The notes beneath the pieces were generated by a model. It was not told the DNA's origin and did no database searches. It saw nothing but the letters and a program-made list of their open reading frames with translations. The position numbers and the translations under genes are program-made. A stretch of 64,000 nt of DNA from Pseudoips prasinana. Its lineage: Eukaryota; Arthropoda; Insecta; Lepidoptera; Nolidae. Below, in pieces: positions 30,401-42,400 of the stretch; positions within the stretch are counted from its first letter, which is position 1; each line of letters starts with the position of its first letter. The stretch covers positions 29,796,001 to 29,860,000 of the forward strand of contig OX621254.1 of the NCBI GenBank assembly GCA_951640165.1, in the 5' to 3' direction.

Positions 30401-33400
30401 CAATATTAAACCAGAACTCACACCTGACGGATGGTCTAAGTGAGAGTGAGATTAAGATTGCCGTAAAATACCGCAAACGAGCAAGGAATCCACACGAAAA
30501 TCATGTGGTGCTACAGGTTTCCCCACAGTTATGGCAGCGAATGACCAAGGCAGAACGAGTACACGTGGACCTACAAAGAGTACGGGCACTCGACCAAACA
30601 CCTCTGATACAGTGTACCAAGTGCCTCCGCTTTGGCCATGGGCGAAAACTGTGCACAGAAAGGGAGGACCTATGCTCACATTGCGGCGACCCTCATTTGC
30701 GCGTTGACTGTCCAGTCCGTTTGTCGGGGGACCCCCCCAAATGTAACAATTGCTTCACAACGAAGCAAGAGCACCACCCTAATCATAACGCCTTTAGCCT
30801 GGACTGTCCAGTTCGAAGGCGATGGGATGCGATAGCACGCTCTACTGTTGCGTACTGCTAAAGGCGCCACTGTGGTAAACATACTTCCCTCCCAAGACAG
30901 GCAAAAAAAGTACACATTTATACAGGCCAATCTACAGAGGATGAAACTTGCAACTGAGGAGCTCATGCTTGAAGCCAGCAACAGAAAAGTCGCTGTAGCA
31001 CTGCTCCAGGAACCCTATGTAGGAGCGGTTAAAAGCTTGAAGTCATATACGGGTGTCAGAATCTTCCAGAACACTAACCACGGGGAGGGCACTGTAAAGG
31101 CAGCAATAGCGGTCTTCGATAAAGACATTGACGTTATACAGTGCCCAGAACTCACGACCTTTAACATCGTAGTAGTGAGGATCCGTACTAGTGCCTGGGA
31201 GATTATACTGGCCTCATTTTACTTTGAGCCAGACCAGCCCATAGAGTCTTACCTGGAGCAGTTGAGAAAAATCGAGATGGCCAATTGTAAAAACCTGCTA
31301 ATTGGGGGGGATTCAAATGCCAAGAGTATCTGGTGGGGAAGTGATAGAACTGACAAAAGGGGCGACAGTCTGATGGGCACTCTCAACCAAATGGGATTGC
31401 AGGTACTAAATGTTGGGAACACCCCAACATTCGAGACGGTAAGAGGGGGAAGGACATACAGTAGTCACGTCGATGTCACCGCCTGCACAACTGAGATCTT
31501 GGACTTTGGTGGAAAACTGGAGAGTAGATCAAGGAGTTACAAACTCGGACCATAACGCCATCATTTTCAATATAAAATTGAAAAGAGGGGAGAGCATAAT
31601 CACACAACGCACGACACGGCAGTTTAACACCAAAAAAGCAAATTGGAACCAGTTTCGTGAGAAACTGGCCCAATTAATGGCAGAAGGTCAAATCTGCCCA
31701 AATAAAGTCGACACAATCACAAACACTCAACACTTAGAAGACATAATACAAAAATACACACATATGATACACGAAGCATGCACAGAAAACATACCAACAT
31801 TAACAAATAAACACAAACTCACCTTGCCGTGGTGGTCCGAAGAGCTCGCTAACCTCAAAAAAGAAGTAGCCATCAGGAAGAGAAGAATACGCAGTGCGCC
31901 CCCCTCTAGAAGAGCTGTGGTAGTGGAAAAGTACTTGGAAAAGAAAACAGAGTACGAAACCAAAACCAGAGACGCGCAGACCCAAGGATGGAAAGACTTC
32001 TGTGGTAAACAGGATAAAGAAGGGCTTTGGGAGGGGATTTATAGGGTGATTGGGCGTACGACCAAAAGGCAAGAGGACTTACCCCTTAAGAGAGACGGAC
32101 GGTTTCTGGACCCAAAGGCGTCGGTGAAACTGCTTGCCGAAACCTTCTATCCCAAAGATACCGAAATTGGGGAAAATGCCTACCACCAAATCATACGACA
32201 AAAGGCAAAGCTAGTGAACAGTGAGCATGATGACAACCATGATCCTCTGTTCATTAAACATGAGCTCAAAATGGCGGTGGAGAGCTTCAACCCCAAGAAG
32301 GCACCCGGATCAGATGGCTTCACAGCAGACATTTGTATGCAAGTAATTACGCAGGATCCAGAGAACTTCCTAGCCATCACCAATAAATGCCTTCAGTTGG
32401 GTCACTTTCCAAAACCATGGAAACAAGCCACAGTCATTGTCCTCAAAAAACCCGGAAAAGAAGACTACTTCCAGCCCAAGTCATACAGGCCCATTGGATT
32501 GCTCCCGGTCTTGGGCAAAATTTATGAAAAACTGATTATAGGGAGACTGAAATGGCATCTCCTCCCGAAATTGAGTGCCTCCCAATATGGATTTGTGCCA
32601 CAGAGGAGCACCGAGGACTCCCTTTATGATCTGATGAAACACATACGAGATAAACTAAAACAAAAAAAGTTGATCACCATGATTTCACTGGACATAGAGG
32701 GAGCCTTCGATAGTGCCTGGTGGCCAACTATTAACGTTAGGCTAGCGGAGGAAGGCTGTTCCGGCAATATCAGGTAGGTAATAGCTAGTTACCTCAAAGA
32801 CAGACAAGTCGAGGTAAGGTATGGCGGGGAGACACACTCCATAAGCACGAACAAGGGGTGTGCTCAAGGTTCAATAGGGGGACCAATACTATGGAATCTG
32901 CTCCTCGACCCGTTGCTCAAGGGCTAGCCCCTTGAGCAACGCAAATAGAGGAGACTATTGCCAGGCGTTTGCCGACGACATTGTATTGATCATAGATGGG
33001 GATACCGCGATCGAAGTCCAAAGACAAGCTAATGCTGCCCTCGCCTATGTACGGGAGTGGGGCGTCAAAAATAAATTGAAGTTTGCGCCACATAAGACTC
33101 AGGCCATGGTTATAACCAGAAAGCTCAAGTATGACGTACCACTTCTGAGCATGGGCGGGATTGACATAGCAATGTCCAAAGATATAAAAATCCTCGGCCT
33201 CACCATCGACAGCTGCTTGACATTTAACAAACATATATTTAATATATGCAAAAAATCTGTTAATATATACAAGCAGCTGTCGAGGGCGGCCAGGGTTAGT
33301 TGGGGACTCCACCCGGAAGTGATCAGGGTTATATACAATGCGGTTATAGAACCCATTATAATGTACGCGGTGAGCGCCTGGGCCCCAGCGGTGGGAAAGC

Positions 33401-36400
33401 TGGGAGTTAAGAAACAGCTCAATGCAATCCAGCGAGGATTTGCGCAAAAGGTCTGCAGATCCTATCGTACGGTCTCCCTGAACGCAGCGTTGCTACTAGC
33501 GGGAATACTCCCGCTGGATATCAGAGTACAGGAGGCAGCCGCCCTGTACGAGGCAAAGAGAGGTGTGCCCCGACAAGACATGGCGGGAAGGGAGATCGAA
33601 CGAAAAGCAAAGTACTCCGAACTTGGGCACCCGGCGACACATATGAGCCTGGAGTTTGTAAGCCTGATAGACCAAGAAGACCTTAACGCAAACAGCGATT
33701 TTACAGTGCGAATCTTTACCGATGGCAGTAAAATTGACAATAAAGTCGGAGCCGGACTCTCCTTTTGGAGTAGAGAGACCGAAATAAAAACGGTCAAATT
33801 AAAACTGCCATCATGTAGCACGGTCTATCAGGCGGAACTCCTGGCCATATGCAAGGCCACGGAGCATATTCTCGGAAACACGCAACAGACCTTTGCAATA
33901 TACAGTGACTCCAAAGCTGCATTAGAGACCGTTGTTCATAACAGCTCCCAGCATCCCCTAGCTGTTGAGACCCACAGAAATCTGCAAGTAGCCCTTACCC
34001 AGAGCAAAACTGTTGCTTTGTTCTGGGTAAAGGCCCATGCAGGGTTGGTGGGAAACGAGCGTGCAGATTATCTAGCCAAAGAGGCCGCACTACGCCTGAA
34101 AAGAGCCCCTGAGTACGATATGTGTCCGGTTTCATTCGTCAAGGGACAAATCCGAAAGGACTCCATGGACGAGTGGAACCGGAGGTATCGATCAGGAGAG
34201 ACAGCTGGGACGACCAAAATATTCTTCCCGGATGCCATAGAAGCATATAGGATAGTCAAAAAGATTGACTTCGATAGTGTTACGGCGCAGTTGTTGACAG
34301 GGCACGGTGGGTTCTCCGAATACTTGACAAGGTTTAAGTGTAAAGAGAGCCCATCGTGCACATGCGACCCGGGGGTTGAGGAGACTGTGTTACACATTCT
34401 ATCACAATGCCCGGTATTCGGAAGGAAAAGGAATGACACAGAGCAGCTGTTGGAAATGCAAATCAACGAAAGCAATATAAATAAAATAGTATCAAAAACC
34501 AAAACCAGAAACATCTTTTTAGAATATGCCCGCAAGATAGTTAATATAGTTATAGACAGGAATAAATGAATATAAATAAAATGTATTTTAAGTAGTAATT
34601 ATATTATATAAGTATAGTATGTAATATTATTTAATGGGATGAAGGTATAGAATTAAAGAGAGAGGATATAAGATTGTATCATGTTGATGATAAAATACTT
34701 ATAGACGGAATGACAAGACAAGGCTGGAATATATATATATATAAAACAGATGAGCATTAAAAGAACAATATGCGAAACAGCTCTATAACAATATTAACTA
34801 GCATAAATACAATGTAACTTAGAATTAGAACTTTAAACTAGAAATTAAAATTAGAACCTAGAAAATTAATACAATGATAACGATTAACACAAAAACTTGA
34901 ATAATAATAGAATTATAACTAAATAACGTCCCTGCTCATGGCAAGGAGTGGCGATTGTATCATCAAAAAAAAAAAACCGCAGGCACTTTTTGCGGGTGGC
35001 ATGCGAAGGCATTCCCCTGCCTTATCAAAAAAATAAAATGGTTTTGTGATAAAGTTGAATATCTATAAAAGAAATTTGACAGTCAGGGGTTGCTGGATGT
35101 GCTGGCGTTTGTACTATATTTAATGTTTACTTTACATGTAAATCTTGGTGAACAATAAAGAGTATTTGTATTGTATTGTATGGCCCGTATTTATTTATTA
35201 CTGAATCTTTGCATCTACCAATAAATTCATACAAGCTGTAAATAGTGGGGTTATGTTAAAAAAAAAAAAAAATTAGCATCTTATACGAAAATTAATAACC
35301 GCAGAAAAAAAAATTATTACGTTTTTCTTTCTCAAAAATGGGAAATCATAAATTTCATTAACCGTCTGGTGAGTCTCAAAATAGAACCCTATATAGTCCA
35401 AGGTAGGCGCCCTGCCGTTAGGCTACGAACGATACACATGTATATCAAATTATGGATTTCTTTTATCACAAGTGAGATATTATATATGTGTACATCCCGG
35501 GGTTAAGCTGGTAACCACGCCATAACATCAGCTCCCGCGTGTTTAGATTACGATCCCCGCGCAGGACTATAATTCGAGTGGCCCATAAATAGTTGTTCTG
35601 AGTCTGGATGTGCTTTGTGTCCGTTAATTGCATGCTTGTAAAATTCCCCGTGGTAGAGGGATTTAATTGGCAGCTGCGGGCAATGTCTTTATTAAAAAAT
35701 ACAAAATTATTTTGTATATAATAATATAATTCAATGTGGAATCATTATGTGACAGACAAATGGAAAAAGAAAGGTTTATTAATACCTAAATAAGTAAATA
35801 AATAAATATGTTTGGACAACTAATACACTGCCACATGATCCCAAACTGGGCAGAGCCTGAACTATGGCCACCAGACAAGCATATTTTGTGAATATGCTTG
35901 TCTGGTGGGTGTAATTTATCTATAGTATGTTAGTACATATTATAGATAAATTTATAAGACATTTATAAGAATAATAATATACAGGGACAATGTGTACCAG
36001 GGTACTTGTACTATGGGTACCAGGCGACGATATACATACTTATATAGATAGATAAATACTTAAATACATAGAAAACATCCATGACTCAGAAACAAATATT
36101 CGTGCTCATCACGCAAATATTTGCACTTACCGGGATTCGAACCCAGGACTACTAGCTTCGTAGGCAGGAGCACTACCAACTAGGCTACGGTGACCAAAAA
36201 TAAGAAGTAATTGTCGTCCTTATCACACAAAGATTTGTCCTGGGTGGGGATGGGGTCCACGACCTCTGGCTTAGCAGGCAGGGTCACTAACCACTAGACC
36301 AGAAGCCAGTCTATAATCAAGCTCGAAGATCATCATCAGCATCATCATATCAGCTGAAAGACGTCCACTGTTGGACAAAGGCCTCCCCCAAAGATCTCCA

Positions 36401-39400
36401 TAACTGCCGGTCTTGCGCTATCCGCATCCAGTGACTTCCAGCAACCCTCACAAGATCATCACAAGATCATCGGTTTATCTTGTAGGGGCCTGCCCACGCT
36501 GGGTCTTCCGGTTCGTGATCGTCACTCGAGAACCTTTCTGCCCCAGCGGCCGCCGGCTCTACGAGCTATCTACCCTGCCCACGGCCACTTAAGCTTTTTT
36601 TATGTCATAGGACGACAAACGAGCAAGCGGGTCACCTGATGGTAAGTGATCACCGCCGCCCATGGACACTCGCAACACCAGAGGAGTCGCGGGTGCGTTG
36701 CCGGCCTTTAAGAGTCAGCAAACAAGTGTTGCTGACACTTCCCCTCCCCCACCCCCAAATGAGCTCTGGCGACCTTACTCAGACGCAGAAACATAACATT
36801 AAAGTTATTATTAAAGGATGTCTTCTGTACCTAAGGTGGAGCTACTTCCCCAGCCGGGCTGCTCTTTGAGAGAATGAACGCTGTGCCCTACCTCTAATAA
36901 AAAATTTGAAGCTTGGCAATTCTTCGTGTATGTTGGTTACTTTGATCGCCTGACTAACCAATCTCAAAAAATATAAAGCTGTTTGTCTGCGTACTTACCA
37001 GCTCTCATCATAAAATACCCCATTGGAGTAATGCTTCATTATCTTACTGGCGTGTATACTGACCACGACAGGCCCATAAAAGTACAGAGCCAGTTTCAAA
37101 GCCCTGGCGTTACCACGTTTCACTCTTCCGTATTGTTTGATCTTGTAAGTAGTGTTCATCTTTAAGACATTGCAGAATCCATTCTAAAAAGATAACATAT
37201 TTTTTTATAAATAAATAATATCCTGGGACGTTATTCACACCCGACCATGTGATCCCAAACTAAGCAGAGCTTGTACAGAGGCCAGTACATCCAGCTACCC
37301 CAATCTGTCTGAATTTCTTTTATAGATTTTCAACTTTATCACAAAAGCATAAGGTTCACTTTCAATTGGGGAAATTTGACAGATTGGGGTAGCTTGATGT
37401 GCTGGCGTCTGTACCATGGAACCTTGATAACTGTTATACTACATATAACACTACTTTTGTAAATACAAACTCATACATGTTCATGCACACAAATATTTGT
37501 CCTGGGTGATATCGAACCCACAACCTACGGCACAAAAAGCAAGCACTTACCAACCACGCCATCCGGCCCGTCATAATATTACATGTTGGTTGAGGACCAA
37601 ATTATTTACAATTCTTTGTTGCTTTAGGCATCAGCAACCATTTTTATAACTATGTTTAGAGACAATTGAATCCGTGTGACCCTTGCAAGTTCATTGGTAC
37701 ACTTATGGAGGGCATCCCTGCGCTGCGTCTTACGGTTCATGGTCGCCACTTTTGAGTCCCAGTGGCCGTTGATTCTACGATTATCTGCCCCACCAACTAC
37801 TACTTCAGTTTGGCAATTTTTCGGGCTATGCCGGCTATTTAGATCCATTGGATTTCGACATTTCTGCCACTGCTCCATTGCTCTTTGGGTCATCCTGAGC
37901 CTTCTTTAAAAGCCCTAGCGTATATATACCTCTATTATATGTATTTTGTTCTGAAGAATACTCACAATTGCTTTGTAGGTACCATATTCTTCTTCAGTAG
38001 CGATTCCGTGGGATGAAATATATTTCAAAGCATTAGATGACAATCCACCGCTGCAGCCGGTGTTATTATATCTAATGAGAGAGAAAAAATTAAGCTGCGT
38101 AAGTGTAGTCCCAATAATCTATATTATTTTATACTAGCTATGCCCCGCGGTTTCACCCGCGTTGAAGTAGTTTTGGTGAAAAAGAGTAACAAACATACAT
38201 CTATATTCACAAACTTTCGCATTTATAATATTAGTAGGATGTACCTCTTGCGGTTTTGGCAGTGCACGTCGGATTAGCTCACAGATGGTAGATTTTGCCT
38301 ACTCACTTGACACTTATCGTCATAGTTTGGACAATTCATACAATATCTTTATAAATTGCAGCTTATGTGTTATGTTGATGCATAATCTATATTATTGTAA
38401 AGTTTCATAAGAATCCATTCAGTAGTTTTTGCGTGAAACAGTAACAACCATCTATCCATCCATCGGGAACATCGGGATAGTGATCGGCGTTCAAATAAAT
38501 AAAGGTAAAAAATGACTTAATCAATCGTTAAATCGGCTTCGACGTTGACAATTGATTCCGGACCATTTATGACGTCACATGTGTTCATGGATGCCGATGT
38601 GACGATTGATTAAGTAATTTTTATCCTTTATTTATTTGAACGCCGATCACCATGTTCGGCGACCTAGCCGGTAGCCCCCCAGCGCCAAACTTCGTACTTC
38701 TTCGTCTTCTCAGTTGGGGCGCATTGAATCCGGTGGTAGCATTAAAGCGCGACCGTCGTTAGAATCGCAAGGTCCGCCATAATAATAATATTGAATTCGT
38801 ACCTTAATATAGACAGAACCATTCACACAATATGTAATAAAATATAGCTTAAACTATAAATTTCGATAAACCGAAACATAATCTCCTTGACAATAAATTA
38901 ATACAAGCTAGCTAAATATCATTTCTAATATAAAATAAATTTTATAAATGTATTAACAATCCGTGTACATAAATATCTGTATGTAACTATAATTAATTAT
39001 GTATACTTAAATATATTACTACAAACATATTCTGACTCTTTACATCAACCTAAATATCTGTATGTAACTAGAAATAATTATGTATACTTAAATATATCAC
39101 TACAAACATGTTCTGACTCTTTACAAGCGCTTTTTAGGGTTCCGTAGCCAAATGGCAAAAAACGGAACCCTTATAGATTCGTCATGTCTGTCTGTCTGTC
39201 TGTCCGTCCGTATGTCACAGCCACTTTTTTCCGAAACTATAAGAGCTGTACTACTGAAACATGGTAAGTAGATGTATTCTGTGAACCGCATTAAGATTTT
39301 TACACAAAAATAGAAAAAGAACAGTTATTTTGGGGGGTCGTCATACATAGAACTGAAACTCAAAATTTTTTATTTCATCGTAGCCATACATGTAGGGTGT

Positions 39401-42400
39401 TTATGGATAGGTCTTCAAAAATGATATTGAGGTTCCTAATATATTTTTTTTCTAAGCTGAATAGTTTGCGCGAGAGACACTTCCAAAGTGGTAAAATGGG
39501 TGACCCCCCCCCCCCTCTAACTTCTAAAATAAGAGAATGATAAAACTAAAAAAAATATATGATGTACATTACCATGTAAACCAGTGTTTTTCAACCTTTT
39601 TCATGACGCGGCCTTTTCAGTATGATGAAATATTATGGCGACCCCCTTACCCGTTTTTTACCCGCTTTTATCCATATCTTTGCATCATAATGTTAGCTAA
39701 AGTACTTCCACTGCTGGACAAAAGCCTCCCCAATCAATCAATGGGGGGATATGTGACTAGCTTTCCCAACCTTTTACAACTTCTCTGTAGAAACTTCGCG
39801 ACCGCCCTAAAGAGGCTCCGCGACCCCCCAGGGGGTCGCGACCCACAGGTTGAAAAACACTGATGTAAACTAACAAAAAATTGGTTTGAACGAGATCTAG
39901 CAAGTAGTTTTTTTTTAATACGTCATAAACCGCAATTTGCATTCATTTAATCAACCGAAATACTTGCTGCTATGGAACCCTTCATGTGCGAGTCCGACTC
40001 GCACTTGGCCGGTTTTTTTAAAGTCTACGTGAATAAAAACCTTTTTTTAACACGCTTTTATTAGCTTCACTTGTAACTAACTATGTTTGAAAGAAAATCT
40101 TGGAATCTCAATTTGACCCACTTCTCGGTCTCCGATTAGGATGAAATTTTGCACACGCTCCGAGTTCTGATGACAATACATGACTAGCTAAGAAACGTCA
40201 TTACAAATCCAAATATGGCGGCCTTCCCAAGATGGCGGACTGGCTGTTTGAAATCCACCCCCATGATATGGGTATCAAATGAAAGGGTTTGCTGTCAGGA
40301 TTACGAAAAAAATTGTCACGTGACTTAAATCCAATATGGCGGACGTCCAATATGTCGGACGTACAATATGGCGGACGTCCAATATGGCGGACGTCCAATA
40401 TGGCGGACGTCCAAGATGGCAGGCTATTTGAAATTTTGTATTTTTTTGTGCGTGCTAATTAATACCGCGTTTAGAGTCAAAGGAACTTACTGCCAACTGC
40501 AGTCAATAAGGGACTGCTCGCTGAGTTTCACGAATTTTCCATGATTAGATCTGCCGATGACTATCTCTGCAGCTCCAATCACGGCGAATGCCCAGCACGA
40601 ACTGCATTTTCCTTGCTCTGTGAAATAAGTAACAGTAACAATGCAGTATACATTGGCCTCGTTGGTCTGATGATGATGATGTCCTCCTGGCCGAATTTCG
40701 AGCAGGGCGGCCAGTCTCAATGGAGATTAGCCAATTGCGCAGGACATATGCACACAAGTGTGTGCGCAAACACAGCGGCACTTTCTACTCCATCACTCTC
40801 ACGATCCGATGGGACCACTACCGACATGACCGGTAAGAGGTCAGGTACAGCACCGACGGCTTTACGTGCTCTCCGAGGCACGGGGGTATAATACCGCCAA
40901 CTCCCAGACTTCGGGCTGATACTGAGAAATTTCTTTTACGGAAAAATCCTAAAATCACTTTTTGGCCCGACCCGGGATTTGAACCCAGGACCTCATTATC
41001 TGCGGTTGAACACGCTACCGCTAGACCAATAAGGTCTAGCGGGTTCAAATCCCGGGTCGGGCCAAATAGTGATTTTGGGATTTTCCGTAAAAAGAAATTT
41101 CTCAGTATCAGCCCGAAGTCTGGGAGTTGGCGGTATTATACCCCCGTGCCTCGGAGAACACGTAAAGCCGTCGGTTCTGTACCTAAGCTCATCCCTGCCT
41201 CGCAAAACAAGAGATCGTAGGTTCGATCCCCACCCAGAACAAATCTTTGCGGGATAAAAACAACTAGGTGTAATATTTTTTTATATCAGTGGGCGACAAA
41301 CGAGCTAGTGGATCACCTGATGGTAAGTGATCACCGCCGCCCATGGACACTCGCAACACCAGAGGAGTCGCGGGTGCGTTGCCGGCCTTTAAGAGTCCGC
41401 TTAGTGTAGCACCCTTCCCCCCACCCCGATGAACTCTGGCGACCTTACTCACACGCAGAGGCATTAAAATTATTAATGTTATTATTAAGTCGGGCTGCTC
41501 TTCGAGCGAAAGAACACATGCCCAACCTCTCTTAAATCTACTTAGAATTACATAAGTAGGTATGTTTATCAGTTGTCTGGTTGCCATAGTACAGGCTCTG
41601 CCTCGTTTAAGGTCAGATGGCAGTGTATTAGTTGTCCCAAGATTTTATTGGAACGAAGTTCCTTATCACGCGTTGTGAAAGGGGGCAAAACGGAAAAAAA
41701 TCTTACGAAAAGTTGTCACGACACTTTTTGCAGCTGTGCGGCGTGCGCATGTTTCTCTGTCTCTCTCTCTCTCTCTCTTATAGAAAGCAAGCCAGATATT
41801 TTCATTTCTATTTCGCATTGAACAGAGTGGTGTCGCGACGATTATTTTTGTATAGTGTATACAGGTTTTTTGTACATAATAAATAATAAGAAATAACTTG
41901 GTTCCATCCGGGTGTCCCTTGACACCTCTCAAGTTTTTTTTATATTCAAAGTACTTTTTCAATTTGTGGCGTAGTCTAGGACAGCCTATATGTTTACACT
42001 TACGTTTAACAGAAGTGACCTCAGCGCGCATTCTAAGGTCAAAGTTCTGAGGCAGATTGTAGGCTTCAATCTCTTCCTCAGAGTACGGGAAAGGCTCTGC
42101 TTCTTCTACCTCGTCTTCGGAGTCGAGACTTCCAGTCAGGTACTGAAGCTCCTCTTCCGTTTGGTCGGAGAACTCGTTGACCTCAAGTTTGAAGCCCAGG
42201 TTCCTGCTGTTGTACTTCTCTACCATTCTAGATGAAACAGAGAAGAATAACATCAGTCTATTTGTATTCCATCACAATGAATTCGACATACTATTAATGT
42301 TTACTTTATTATCTGTGCACCTACCATGCTCTCTCTGCACCACCTAAAGTTGACTGGCAGAAAATACCTTGGGCATTAAGTCCGCCTTTGTACAATTTTA

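Larger units (their letters stand above)
27666..35041 (+). mobile_element. I-group LINE with gag-like ORF1, EN, RT and RNase H (7.4 kb)
   Basis: Flanked by the 10 bp target duplication ttttgtgata (27656-27665 and 35042-35051), which falls inside MITE-X and so defines both ends. The ~1.5 kb leader (27666-29176) has no long frame. A poly(A) run at ~34966-34977 is followed by ~65 bp more (ccgcaggcac..cttatcaaaaaaataaaatgg) before the duplication. RNase H places it in the I/LOA-like group rather than RTE or Jockey; the exact clade is not resolved. It lies in intron 11 of gene A, antisense to the gene. Confidence 0.9.
27588..35111. mobile_element. MITE-X copy 1, split by the I-group LINE
   Basis: The left half (27588-27665) and right half (35042-35111) rejoin into a MITE-X of about 140 bp flanked by TA. 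Its inverted ends are cagacgccagcacatc and its complement. Confidence 0.85.
38800..40050 (+). repeat. Rep-T copy interrupted by Rep-W
   Basis: Left part ends 'ttacaagcgcttttt' at 39133; right part resumes 'aaagtctacgtgaataaa' at 40019, exactly as in the uninterrupted copies at 48240 and 50030. Confidence 0.75.

Noticed and set aside
39537..39863. 108-aa open frame spanning a hAT MITE
   Set aside because: It crosses the junction between Rep-W and the MITE and has no similarity; chance.
40545..40891. 116-aa plus frame and 78-aa minus frame over gene A exon 9
   Set aside because: Read through splice sites of exon 9 in wrong frames.
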